Shown: positions 10,384 through 19,667, numbered from the stretch's first letter. The stretch is 64,000 bases of DNA from Opitutia bacterium (GCA_947377865.1 CANCHK010000002.1:1-64000), one strand, 5' to 3'. Program-made: numbers and translations. Notes: generated from the sequence alone by a model not told the origin.

Positions 10384-11319
10384 ATGCGTTACCTCGTGAC
10401 AGGATCAGCGGGTTTCCTTGGTGCCAACCTGGCATCGCGACTCCTCGCCGACGGCCACGAGGTCGTGGGGCTAGACAATTACCATTCAGGGACGCGGGCC
10501 AATACGGCCATGCTGTTGAAGCATTCCGGCTTCAGCTTCGTCGAGCATGACGTCGTTATGCCTTACGATATCCCTTGCGACGTAGCCTGCAATCTCGCCT
10601 GCCCGGCCTCGCCGCCCCATTACCAGCGCGACCCTGTCTATACCCTGCGGATCTCGGTGCTCGGCACCCTCCATGCGCTTGAGAACGCCGAGCGGCACAA
10701 GGCCCGACTGCTGCACGCTTCGACTTCCGAGATTTACGGCGACCCACTGGTCCACCCACAGCCGGAGACCTATCTCGGCAACGTCAACTCGACCGGACCC
10801 CGCGCCTGCTATGACGAAGGCAAGCGGGCGGCTGAGACCCTGTGTGCGGACTTCTCCCGTCTGGGTCGCGTCGATGCGCGCCTGGTTCGTATCTTCAACA
10901 CCTACGGACCGCACATGCGCGGCGACGACGGGCGTGTCGTCACGAACTTCCTGCTCCAAGCGATGTCAGGCAAGCCGCTCACGGTCTACGGTGCTGGCCA
11001 GCAGACGCGTTCCTTCTGTTACGTGGACGACCTAATCGAAGGATTCGTCCGCGTCCTCGCCCTACCGGAAAACCAGGGGCCAATCAACCTAGGCAACCCC
11101 AACGAGTTCACCATGCTCCAGCTCGCCGAGGAAGTGCAGAAGCTCGTGGGATCGTCCCAGCCCCTGCGCTTCGAGCCCCTGCCGGTGGACGACCCTAAGC
11201 AGCGACGTCCGGACATCGCCAAAGCACGACGGCTGCTGGGCGGATGGGAACCCAAAGTCCAGCTGGCCGAAGGCCTCGGGAAGACTTTGGGCTATTTCCG
11301 CAAGCAGCCCTCGACCTAA
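10384..11319 (+). CDS. UDP-glucuronate decarboxylase (UDP-xylose synthase)-like NAD-dependent epimerase
   Basis: MRYLVTGSAGFLGANLASRLL, NLACPASPPHYQRDPVYTLRISVLGTLHAL, STSEIYGDPLVHPQPETYLGNVN, YDEGKR. Confidence 0.88.
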   Translation: MRYLVTGSAGFLGANLASRLLADGHEVVGLDNYHSGTRANTAMLLKHSGFSFVEHDVVMPYDIPCDVACNLACPASPPHYQRDPVYTLRISVLGTLHALENAERHKARLLHASTSEIYGDPLVHPQPETYLGNVNSTGPRACYDEGKRAAETLCADFSRLGRVDARLVRIFNTYGPHMRGDDGRVVTNFLLQAMSGKPLTVYGAGQQTRSFCYVDDLIEGFVRVLALPENQGPINLGNPNEFTMLQLAEEVQKLVGSSQPLRFEPLPVDDPKQRRPDIAKARRLLGGWEPKVQLAEGLGKTLGYFRKQPST

Positions 11320-11324
11320 GCCCG

Positions 11325-12680
11325 ATGAAGCGACGCGTCCTGAACATCGCCTGCATTGGTGCCGGCTACGTCGGCGGGCCCACGATGGCGGTCATCGCCG
11401 ACCGCTGTCCCGACATCTCCGTCACCGTGGTCGACCTGAACGAAGCCCGGATCGCAGCCTGGAATTCGGACGCCTTGCCAATATACGAACCCGGCTTGGC
11501 GGAGATCGTCAAACGCACGCGCGGGCGCAACCTTCGCTTCATCACACAGGCCGAAGGCGCCGCGGCGATCGCGCAGGCCGATGCGGTCTTCATCTCGGTC
11601 AATACACCGACGAAGACACAGGGCGAAGGCGCGGGCAAGGCTTCCGACCTCAGCTACGTAGAATCCTGCGCGCGTTACATCGCCGACCACGCGACCGGGC
11701 ACACCCTCGTCATCGAGAAGTCGACGATGCCGGTGCGGGCGGCGGACACGATCAAGCGAATCCTGGCCAACGGCAAAGGGGGAGCGACCTTCCACGTGCT
11801 TTCCAATCCCGAATTCCTAGCGGAGGGCACGGCCATCCGCGACCTCGAGAAGCCTGATCGCGTCCTCATCGGGGGCGAGGATCCGGACTCCATCGAAGCT
11901 CTGGCCGAAGTCTACCGTCACTGGGTGCCGGAGAAGGCGATTCTCCGGACGGGACTTTGGTCGGCGGAACTGTCCAAGCTAGCCGCCAACGCCTTCCTCG
12001 CCCAGCGCGTCTCCTCCATCAACGCAATCTCCGCGCTCTGTGAGGCCACCGAAGCAGACGTCGACGAGGTTGCGTCCGTCCTCGGCTCAGACTCACGGAT
12101 CGGCCCGAAATTCCTAAAGTCTTCCGTCGGCTTCGGCGGCTCTTGCTTTAAGAAGGACCTGCTCTCCCTCATCTATCTGTGCGAATTCTATCAGTTGGCC
12201 GGACCTGCCGCCTACTGGCAGGGAGTGCTCGATATCAACGAATGGCAGAAGCACCGTATCGCTGAACTGGCCGCCGCGCATGCTCGTCGCAACGGCGGAA
12301 TCGTCGCGATCCTGGGATTGGCTTTCAAAAAGGATACCAACGACTTCCGTGAATCGCCGGCAATTGATGTCTGTAACCAGCTCCTGGCCGCTGGGCTGCA
12401 ACTACGCCTACATGATGAGCGGGTCGAGGCGCAGGCCTTTTCGGCATGTCTGACCAGAGGAACGAAGTCCGTCCGCTTCTGCGGTTCGATTGATGAGGCC
12501 GTAGAGGGAGCTGACGCCATCCTAGTGCTGACCGAGTGGGATCGCTACGCCAAGCTGGACTGGTCCGCGCTATTCGCCATCGCCGCACACGGCGCGTCGG
12601 TCTTCGACGGTCGAGCCGTGATTGACCGAGTGGCCGCCCGTGCGGCCGGCTTCAAGGTCTATTCCGTCGGCAAAGGGTGA
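11325..12680 (+). CDS. UDP-glucose 6-dehydrogenase (eukaryote-like type)
   Basis: NIACIGAGYVGGPTMAVIADRCPDISVTVVDLNEARIAAWNSDALPIYEPGL; GFGGSCFKKDLLSLIYLCE; ATG at 11325. Confidence 0.92.
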   Translation: MKRRVLNIACIGAGYVGGPTMAVIADRCPDISVTVVDLNEARIAAWNSDALPIYEPGLAEIVKRTRGRNLRFITQAEGAAAIAQADAVFISVNTPTKTQGEGAGKASDLSYVESCARYIADHATGHTLVIEKSTMPVRAADTIKRILANGKGGATFHVLSNPEFLAEGTAIRDLEKPDRVLIGGEDPDSIEALAEVYRHWVPEKAILRTGLWSAELSKLAANAFLAQRVSSINAISALCEATEADVDEVASVLGSDSRIGPKFLKSSVGFGGSCFKKDLLSLIYLCEFYQLAGPAAYWQGVLDINEWQKHRIAELAAAHARRNGGIVAILGLAFKKDTNDFRESPAIDVCNQLLAAGLQLRLHDERVEAQAFSACLTRGTKSVRFCGSIDEAVEGADAILVLTEWDRYAKLDWSALFAIAAHGASVFDGRAVIDRVAARAAGFKVYSVGKG

Positions 12681-13442
12681 TCAGCCCCTCCACGGTGAGG
12701 GCTCGGCGATCTTCACTAGCACAAGCTGGTAGTAGACCATGACTAGGCGGTAGCGCCCTTCAATCAAGCGGAGGAACCCGTTGATCGCCATAGCGGGATC
12801 TTCCGACATGCGCGGGTAGTAACGCCAGAGGTAATCATCGAGGATCATGACGCCGCCGACCTTGAGATGCCTAAACCCCTGGAGAGCGTCGACCATCACA
12901 TCGTCGGCGTGATGGGAGCCATCGACATAGATGAGGTCGTACTTGTCCGCCTCCTTTAAGGTGGCAAAACACTGGAACGAATACCCTTTCAACTTAGTGA
13001 CCCGATCTCGCCAAGGAGTCACATTCCGGTCGAAGGCCGACTCGATGGTGTCGATGTGCTTCAGACTGGCGTGCTCATCGGAGCCCGCCCACGTGTCGAT
13101 GCACGTCACCCGCGCGAGAGGTAGCTGCCGCAGCAGGAAGCAGGCGGAAAGGCCTTCGAAGCTGCCGATTTCTAGGACATCGATGGGGCGGTCGCGTAGT
13201 CCGCAAAGTTCGAATACCTCCATCCAATTGGGGATGTTATGCGTGAACCAGTCCTGCCGAAAGGCATTATCACGGACAAATGCCTTCATCTCGGTGAGAG
13301 CGGCGCCATGCTTCCAATGAAGGGCGTTGACGTTACGGCGACGACGCGAGCTGAGGTACATCCAGACCCCACGGAGCGGCGCATCAGCCCTCCAAAGGTA
13401 ATAAGCCTCGGACAGTTTCCTGAAAAGAGACTTCATTCCCAC
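12681..13442 (-). CDS. Class I SAM-dependent methyltransferase
   Basis: IDVLEIGSFEGLSACFLLRQLPLARVTCIDTWAGSDEH; YDLIYVDGSHHADDVMVDALQGFRHLKVGGVMILDDYLW. Confidence 0.8.
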   Translation of the reverse strand: MGMKSLFRKLSEAYYLWRADAPLRGVWMYLSSRRRRNVNALHWKHGAALTEMKAFVRDNAFRQDWFTHNIPNWMEVFELCGLRDRPIDVLEIGSFEGLSACFLLRQLPLARVTCIDTWAGSDEHASLKHIDTIESAFDRNVTPWRDRVTKLKGYSFQCFATLKEADKYDLIYVDGSHHADDVMVDALQGFRHLKVGGVMILDDYLWRYYPRMSEDPAMAINGFLRLIEGRYRLVMVYYQLVLVKIAEPSPWRG

Positions 13443-13521
13443 AAACTAGCCGATGGACACGTGTCACTCAAGGTTTGGATTCTGCCTTCCCTGCGTGACA
13501 GAGATGGCTTAGGGTGCGGGT

Positions 13522-14619
13522 ATGTCCCAACGGCCCCTTGGTTTCGGCATCTGGGGAACCGGCATGATTGCCGAGTTCCACGCTAAGGCACTCGCCGAAA
13601 TCGCCGGCGTGAAGCTCGTCGCGGCGTACAACCGTTCGCCGGCCAAGGGACGCGACTTCGCGGCCAAACACGGAATGGCCTTCGCTGAGACACCTGAGGC
13701 ACTCCTCGCTAATCCCGCTGTCGATATCGTCTGCCTCTGCACGCCCAGCGGCGACCACCTCGCCCCTGCCCTCGCCTGCGCCCAGGCCGGCAAGCACGTC
13801 GTGGTCGAGAAACCCCTTGAAGTCACCCTCGCCCGTTGCGACGCACTCAACGCCGCCTGCGCTAAGGCCGGCGTCACCGTCGCCGGTATTTTGCCCCGCC
13901 GTTTCGGAGCCGGCGCGGTCGCCCTTAAGGCGGCGCTCGACGCGGGTCGCTTCGGCCAGCTCACGCTCGCCGGCGCCCTCATCCCCTGGTGGCGCACGCA
14001 GGCCTATTATGATTCTGCGGCCTGGCGCGGCACGTTCGCCCTCGATGGCGGCGGTGCCGTCATGAATCAAGGTATCCATACAATCGACCTGCTGCTCTGG
14101 TTCCTCGGCGCGCCCAAGCGCGTCTCCGCCACGGCGGGCCTCGTCGCCCACGATGGCATCGAAGTCGAGGATATCGCCGCCGGTTGGATCGAGTTCGCCA
14201 ACGGCTGCCGCGCCACGCTCGCCAGCTCGACCGCCTGTTGGTCCACCACGGGCTTTCCCGCCGAGATCCGCATCCACGGCACGACCGGCGCCGCCGTGCT
14301 GCGCGACGACAAACTGACCGCCTTCGAATTCGAAAAGCCCCTACCCTCCGACGCGTCCGTCCTCACCCCGGCTACCGAAGGCGGCGGTGCGGGCGCCAAT
14401 GACCCCAAGGCCATCGGCCATGCGTGGCACCGCTCCAACCTCGAAGAAGCCATCGCTGCGATCCGCGCGGGCAAGCAGCCGGCCGTCAACGGCGCCGAAG
14501 GCCGCAAGGCTGTCGAGCTCATCCTCGCGCTGTATCAGTCGGCGCAGGCCGGCGGAGCGCCGATCGATCTACCCTTAGCCCGAGACCCTGACTTGCGTGC
14601 GTTGGGTAAGAAAAGTTGA
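13522..14619 (+). CDS. Gfo/Idh/MocA family oxidoreductase
   Basis: GFGIWGTGMIAEFHAKALAEIAGVKLVAAYNRSPAKGRDFA; AGKHVVVEKPLEVTLARCDAL; stop TGA lies in the first octamer of the repeat array. Confidence 0.9.
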   Translation: MSQRPLGFGIWGTGMIAEFHAKALAEIAGVKLVAAYNRSPAKGRDFAAKHGMAFAETPEALLANPAVDIVCLCTPSGDHLAPALACAQAGKHVVVEKPLEVTLARCDALNAACAKAGVTVAGILPRRFGAGAVALKAALDAGRFGQLTLAGALIPWWRTQAYYDSAAWRGTFALDGGGAVMNQGIHTIDLLLWFLGAPKRVSATAGLVAHDGIEVEDIAAGWIEFANGCRATLASSTACWSTTGFPAEIRIHGTTGAAVLRDDKLTAFEFEKPLPSDASVLTPATEGGGAGANDPKAIGHAWHRSNLEEAIAAIRAGKQPAVNGAEGRKAVELILALYQSAQAGGAPIDLPLARDPDLRALGKKS

Positions 14620-14658
14620 CCAGTTGAACGGTTGGCCAGTTGGCCAGAGAGGGGAAGG
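14615..14658 (+). repeat. Octamer array, left inverted terminus of 4HB element 1
   Basis: GTTGACCA GTTGAACG GTTGGCCA GTTGGCCA GAGAGGGGAAGG. Confidence 0.85.
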
Positions 14659-14747
14659 CACCTAGGGACTAAGGAGTGGGCAGAGTGAAGCTAAAGTCCT
14701 CAGCGTTGTTTTCGTGAGAACCTGAGAGTTCGCCAGATAATCGGGGA

Positions 14748-15153
14748 ATGGAAAAACCACAGACTACCAACACCGAGCCTTTCACCTTCCGAGACCTGAT
14801 GGTCTGGAAGCAGTCGCGGGCTCTCGCTTCTGATATCTACCGGATGGCTGCTACGCCGAATCTGCGAAGCCATTATGCCTATTGCGACCAACTCGGACGC
14901 GCTGCTTTATCCGTTCCCTCGAATATCGCCGAAGGCAACGACCGCGGGACCAACAAGGAGTCGCTGAGGTTCTTGCTTATCGCGCGGGGGCTCATTAAGT
15001 GAACTGGAGACTCTGCTTTGGATAGGGCACGATCTCGGCTGGATTGAGACCGCGGAGTATCAAAGGCTATCGGAAAGGAGAGCTGAAGTAGCGAGGTTGC
15101 TCGGTGGCCTCATCCGCATGCGACAACAGCGCCTAAGGTCATCCGAATCCTAA
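14748..15153 (+). pseudogene. Four-helix-bundle protein (23S rRNA-IVS/S23-type), frameshifted in a G5 run
   Basis: MEKPQTTNTEPFTFRDLMVWKQSRALASDIYRMA...RAALSVPSNIAEGNDRGTNKESLRFLLIARG then stop; removing one G at 14986-14990 restores GSLSELETLLWIGHDLGWIETAEYQRLSERRAEVARLLGGLIRMRQQRLRSSES*. Confidence 0.85.
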
Positions 15154-15198
15154 CTTACGCTCCCACCAAGGACTCACCCTCGTCGGCCTCCGACCCAC

Positions 15199-15322
15199 TG
15201 ATCAACTAGTCAACAGTTCAACTAACCCTGTATCACTCTGGCCAACCATTCAACCGATCAACGAATTAACTCACTTTGCCTCTCTCTGGCCAACAGGCCA
15301 ACTGTTCAACCGATCAACTAAT
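15199..15322 (-). repeat. Octamer arrays, right inverted terminus of 4HB element 1
   Basis: Reverse complement: TTA GTTGATCG GTTGAACA GTTGGCCT GTTGGCCA GAGAGAGG ... GTTAATTC GTTGATCG GTTGAATG GTTGGCCA GAG ... GTTGAACT GTTGACTA GTTGATCA. Confidence 0.85.
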
Positions 15323-15917
15323 TCTTAGTGTTGCCCCTAAACTCCTCCATCGTCTTCCCTTCGCCGGCGTTAATCCCGCTCCTGGCGAAGACCTTGAAGA
15401 AGGTTCGCACGACAATCTTCATGTCGAGCCAGGTGGAGCGGTGGTCGACATACCAGACGTCGAGGGCGAACTTCTCCTCCCAGCTGAGGGCGTTGCGGCC
15501 GTTGACCTGCGCCCAGCCGGTGACGCCGGGCTTCACTTCCATGCGTCGCGCCTGGAAGGGGCTATAGCGCGTCAGGTAGCGCATGAGGAGCGGACGCGGG
15601 CCGACGACGCTCATGTCGCCCAGGAGGACGTTCCACATCTCGGGAAATTCGTCGAGCGTGGTGGACCGGAGGAACTTGCCGAATGGCGTGAGGCGCACGG
15701 AGTCCGGCAGCAGTTCGCCGTCCGGGCCACGCTCATCGGTCATGGTGCGGAACTTGACCATGCGGAAAGGTCGGCCGAGGTAGCCCGGGCGTTCCTGAAC
15801 GAACAGGACCGGCGATCCGAGCTTTAGGCGGACGAGGAGCGCGACAGCGAGCAGGAGCGGGGCAAAGCCGACGAGCCAGCAGGCCGAGAAGACGATATCG
15901 AAGGCGCGCTTGCTCAT
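15318..15917 (-). CDS. Polyprenyl-phosphate sugar-1-phosphate transferase (PglC-like small PGT)
   Basis: KRAFDIVFSACWLVGFAPLLLAVALLVRLKLGSPVLFVQERPGYLGRPFRMVKFRTM; LRSTTLDEFPEMWNVLLGDMSVVGPRPL; KPGVTGWAQVNGRN. Confidence 0.93.
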   Translation of the reverse strand: MSKRAFDIVFSACWLVGFAPLLLAVALLVRLKLGSPVLFVQERPGYLGRPFRMVKFRTMTDERGPDGELLPDSVRLTPFGKFLRSTTLDEFPEMWNVLLGDMSVVGPRPLLMRYLTRYSPFQARRMEVKPGVTGWAQVNGRNALSWEEKFALDVWYVDHRSTWLDMKIVVRTFFKVFARSGINAGEGKTMEEFRGNTKN

Positions 15918-18241
15918 CAGCGGGCGAAGTCCGAAGGAAGATCGATGAGTTGCACAGTGGCTTCTTGGATGAACGCGCCACCGGTGAAAGCGATTTCATA
16001 TTCCAAGCCTGTCGCCCAGGATGGGGTCATGGCCGGCAAGACGGTCTGGCGTGGCTGGCAGACCTGGGTGATCTCGGCGGAACGACCCAGGCCCTTGAAT
16101 CGTAACGTGACGCGGACCTGCGCATCAGGCACCCCGAGCCGTTCGGCCCACGTCCAGAGCTGGAGCCGCACGAGCTGCCCTTCACGAAGTACGACCGGGG
16201 CGACGACGGGCCCGACCTTACCCGCAGGAGCAACCAAGCGCAGGCCAGCCGGTAGACATTCCGCCTTATTCCGCGCCCACGGCGCGAGTTCGAGCGGGTC
16301 CTTGGACTCCGGAAAAGAGAAGTCGTGTCGGTGCGCGATCGCAGCTTCAACGGCTTGCTGGGCGACGCGATACGCCATCCATCCCTTGGGCATATCGGTC
16401 TTCGCCCAAACTTCAAGCGGCGCGGTTTCGCCTTCAACCAAATAACGTTCGGACCATTGGGTCCGGGGATTTTCCGCCGGGAAGCTGCTCCAAGAAACCG
16501 GCCAGCCGTAAGCGCCCCACGCCTTGTTAAAGGACTTCTCCTTGGCCGCATAAGTCGCTTCAGCGACGGTGAGGCGGCGAAGGGCGGCAAGCCGCTCGCT
16601 CGCCACTGGGGTGACTTGGCGTGCCTGCACGGATTCACGGAAGCTGAGATAAAGCTCCCAGGCTTCGGCGAATTGTCGCAAGCGCCAGGCCTGGCGTCGC
16701 TGGCTCGGTGTCGGCTTCTCGAAGAGCAATGCATCTTGGGCGTCTCGAAGCGAGGCCGTGATCGACGTGATCTCGGCGGCGGAAAGCACGAGTGCTCCAC
16801 GCTCATCGCGGAAGTGGCGCAGGAAAGCGTCCTTGCCACCGAGCTGGGCGTCGCGTCGCCAGCCCGCTTCGATCTGCGCGTAGGCGGACATCATCGGGGC
16901 CGCGCCTGAGCCGTAGGCGACGTCGAACCACTTCTTCAGGAGCACACGGGTATCAGCGGCATTATTTTCCAGCAACTTGGCGGCGAGCCAGAGTTTCGGT
17001 GCGTCGAAAGCCCAGAGCGGATAAGCCTCGGCGACCCAGCCACGGGCGCCCGCAGTATATGTCGCGCGGACGGACTGGATCAAGGCGGTGAGGTTGACGC
17101 GCGGCGACGCGATGTCGGACCCATAGAGGTAGTCATACGCCCCGAGGCGTTTCACTCCGGACTTCGCCCACGCAGCGAGGTTAGCGCGATCCTGGACAGC
17201 GAAGGCGTCCGAGCCGTAGCCAATCCGTTCCATACAAACCCAAGGGAAGATCTCGGGGCGCAACGGAATCGTCGGCGCGCGCAGGGTCTGCATGTAGGCT
17301 AGCGTCCCGATGGCATGATTCTTCCCGTCGTTGTCGCCGCCCGGAGCCCAGACGGAGTCGGCGACTTCGTTGAGGAAGCCCATGACATAGTCCGTACGGA
17401 CCGGACGCTCGCGGAACCAACCCTCGGACGGGGCGCTGTCGTCGAACCGGAAGGTGTCGTTGACGCCGAAGGCCACTGAGAAGGCGCCAGGGTTCTGGCG
17501 GAAGTATTCGCGGGCGTACCGAGCGCCAATTTCCGGTGCACGGGGATTATCAAGGTGCGGGTTAGCATCGAAGGCGTCGCCCTTCGGCTCGATCGGCTTA
17601 CCATCGACGAGCGGGAAGAGCATCGGCTCCTCATTCCAGACCTTGCGATCGAAGATGCGGTACAGCGCATGCGAGAACTCGGGCACACGACCAAAGCCAA
17701 CCGAGAAGGCCCAGTCGCTCGAAAGTTCGTTCAGTCCGCTGAGCTGCCGCCAGCGGAAGTCGGGCCGAAATTCGTCGGCGAGCGGGAAGCCGACCTGGTA
17801 GCGCGTAGCCCATTCGGCCCCCTGCTCTCCCGGAAAGGCGAAGAAAATGCCGAGGTGCTGTTCGCAGAATCGGCCGACGGCGATGCGGGTAGCGGCGGGA
17901 TTATTGCCGACCAGATAGACCGAGCGGCCGACGACTGCACGGCAGGCGGCGTCGCCCTCTATATCGGGTGCCGACACACCGGCTGACTTCGCCGAGGCGG
18001 TCTTGCCGATATACATCGCAAGCGCCGGGCCTCGCTCGCCTATGCTCTCGTGCTGAATTGCCGGACGCACGCCCGTCACGCGCTCACACCAATCGGCCAA
18101 GGTGCGGGCGGCGTGCCATTCATCTACCTCAGGTTCGGCGGGCAAGACGATCGGTGCCCAGACCCCACCGTCGAAAAGCCCGCCGGCGCGAACGGCGACG
18201 GAGAGGAGCAGCAGGCAGGTTAGGGCCAGGAGACGGGGCAT
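15917..18241 (-). CDS. Secreted DUF4838-like domain protein
   Basis: Signal peptide MPRLLALTCLLLLSVAVRAG; IVLPAEPEVDEWHAARTLADWCERVTG with alpha-glucuronidase-like layout. Confidence 0.7.
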   Translation of the reverse strand: MPRLLALTCLLLLSVAVRAGGLFDGGVWAPIVLPAEPEVDEWHAARTLADWCERVTGVRPAIQHESIGERGPALAMYIGKTASAKSAGVSAPDIEGDAACRAVVGRSVYLVGNNPAATRIAVGRFCEQHLGIFFAFPGEQGAEWATRYQVGFPLADEFRPDFRWRQLSGLNELSSDWAFSVGFGRVPEFSHALYRIFDRKVWNEEPMLFPLVDGKPIEPKGDAFDANPHLDNPRAPEIGARYAREYFRQNPGAFSVAFGVNDTFRFDDSAPSEGWFRERPVRTDYVMGFLNEVADSVWAPGGDNDGKNHAIGTLAYMQTLRAPTIPLRPEIFPWVCMERIGYGSDAFAVQDRANLAAWAKSGVKRLGAYDYLYGSDIASPRVNLTALIQSVRATYTAGARGWVAEAYPLWAFDAPKLWLAAKLLENNAADTRVLLKKWFDVAYGSGAAPMMSAYAQIEAGWRRDAQLGGKDAFLRHFRDERGALVLSAAEITSITASLRDAQDALLFEKPTPSQRRQAWRLRQFAEAWELYLSFRESVQARQVTPVASERLAALRRLTVAEATYAAKEKSFNKAWGAYGWPVSWSSFPAENPRTQWSERYLVEGETAPLEVWAKTDMPKGWMAYRVAQQAVEAAIAHRHDFSFPESKDPLELAPWARNKAECLPAGLRLVAPAGKVGPVVAPVVLREGQLVRLQLWTWAERLGVPDAQVRVTLRFKGLGRSAEITQVCQPRQTVLPAMTPSWATGLEYEIAFTGGAFIQEATVQLIDLPSDFAR

Positions 18242-18250
18242 GGGGTGAAA

Positions 18251-18284
18251 CTAGGGGGCAAGTGGGCACGGGGGCAAGGGGACA
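18251..18284 (-). repeat. Start-proximal octamer array (CKTGYCCA class)
   Basis: Reverse complement CTTGCCCC CGTGCCCA CTTGCCCC CTAG, 9 nt upstream of the ATG at 18241. Confidence 0.7.
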
Positions 18285-18311
18285 CGAATGGAGGGACGGG
18301 GGAGATAGCGA

Positions 18312-18340
18312 GGTAGGGTCGGCACTGCGTGCCGACCTAG
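18312..18340 (+). repeat. GTAG-type REP hairpin
   Basis: GGTAGG GTCGGCA CTGCG TGCCGAC CTAG. Confidence 0.75.
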
Positions 18341-18410
18341 GTGCAAAGGTGGAGCGACGGAGTCGCAGGGGGCAAGTTGTCACGCGGGTCAGTGGCCCAG
18401 AAGCACATTA

Positions 18411-18445
18411 GTTGACCCATTGACCAGCTGGCCGGTTGGCAAGGG
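18411..18445 (+). repeat. Octamer array (GTTGRCCA class)
   Basis: GTTGACCC ATTGACCA GCTGGCCG GTTGGCAA GGG. Confidence 0.8.
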
Positions 18446-18560
18446 AGGCGACGTAAGAGGACTGAATAGAGGACAGAATGGAAGAGATGCTACTCGGGTG
18501 GCGGGTGGCAGCCCCGGGTTGCAGGTGGCGGGATCTGCGTTCGCCGAATGGTAAACGCAA

Positions 18561-18626
18561 GGTAGGGGCGTGGCTACGCCGCGCCCTTGTATGCGAGGAG
18601 GGCACGACGTAGTCGTGCCCCTACCC
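18561..18626. repeat. BIME-like pair of head-to-head GTAG REP hairpins
   Basis: GGTAGGGGCGTGGCTACGCCGCGCCC ... GAGGGCACGACGTAGTCGTGCCCCTACC. Confidence 0.75.
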
Positions 18627-18725
18627 TCGGCCACCGTTCGGCGGCCGGGAGCGCTGTCCTTACCTAGAAAAACTCCTCAGGTTGCTGAAGTTGCGGTAAA
18701 CGGTGCGCCCCCCGATGAGAACGAG

Positions 18726-19409
18726 ATGGAACTTCTCTACTTCGATGAAAGCGGCGACGATGGCCTTGGGCCTGGCGCGTCACCCCTTTTCGCACTGACG
18801 TGCCTGAGAGTCTCGACCAACGATTGGCCGGCGGTAGCCGAACGCATAGAAGCGGCTCGCAACATGCTGGCCTCGCTCGCCGGGCTCCCCGCACGAGGCG
18901 AGCTCCACACGCGCCAACTGCTGCTACGCAAAGGACGTTATCATGAGTTGCGCTTCCGAACCCAGGCCGTGCTTACCATCATCCGCACAATTAACGATTT
19001 GGCGGCCAGCCCAGAGCTTCGAATTCATTCGGAAGTATTGCTTAAGACGGGCGGGGAGCAATTCCTGCGGACCGCCCTGAAGGCGCAGATGCTCAGGAAT
19101 AATCGGGTTAACATTGCGATTTCCGACCGTGGCCGAGTGCCAAGGATGCGACACATCATCAGGCTGGAGACAGAGCGGGGCGCCATTCCCCTGCCGCCCA
19201 TCGAAGGGATGCTAGAAATTGAGTCGCGTGATTGCGCGATGGTTCAATTAGCCGACTTCTTCGCGACAGCCGCATACCTACGTGCCTCATCAGAAGTTGG
19301 CCACCCACACCATGCGCGGATGATTCCAGAGGAGGCGACCGCGATGATCAGGACAACAGAAGGGGCGAACCGGACTTATCGTCTGGTTCGCCCCGCTGGC
19401 ACTGCCTGA
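18726..19409 (+). CDS. DUF3800-like domain protein
   Basis: MELLYFDESGDDGLGPGASPLFALTCLRVS (DESG motif) and C-terminal CAMVQLADFFATAAY; ATG at 18726. Confidence 0.75.
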   Translation: MELLYFDESGDDGLGPGASPLFALTCLRVSTNDWPAVAERIEAARNMLASLAGLPARGELHTRQLLLRKGRYHELRFRTQAVLTIIRTINDLAASPELRIHSEVLLKTGGEQFLRTALKAQMLRNNRVNIAISDRGRVPRMRHIIRLETERGAIPLPPIEGMLEIESRDCAMVQLADFFATAAYLRASSEVGHPHHARMIPEEATAMIRTTEGANRTYRLVRPAGTA

Positions 19410-19514
19410 TCCTACTTTCTAGGGCAGGTAGTTCGCCTGTAATGTTTAGCTCATAGCATAAGCTCGGCAAGATTATTTCCGCGAAGCATCGATCAGCCGA
19501 GTTCGCCTTCCATA

Positions 19515-19622
19515 GGTAGGGGCAGCTCCGCGTGCTGCCCTAGCTGCGTTGATGTGCTCCCCACCGCTAACCGCCAACCGCTTCCACCTGTCACGGGTAG
19601 GGGCAGCTCCGCGTGCTGCCCT
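19515..19622 (+). repeat. Two near-identical same-orientation REP hairpins about 80 bp apart
   Basis: GGTAGGGGCAGCTCCGCGTGCTGCCCTAGCTG occurs twice, separated by heptamer-like ACCGCTA ACCGCCA ACCGCTT. Confidence 0.75.
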
Positions 19623-19667
19623 AGCTGTCTCGTATTGACGCACCATGAACTTTTTCCATTTTAGAGC

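Noticed and set aside
14748-15153. rRNA locus suggested by the 23S rRNA-IVS-type protein
   Set aside because: No rRNA-like sequence around either four-helix-bundle ORF; domain name is historical.
14615-15322. Possible CRISPR array because of regularly repeated GTTG motifs
   Set aside because: Period is 8 bp with no 20-40-bp unique spacers and no cas genes; it is a degenerate tandem oligomer array.
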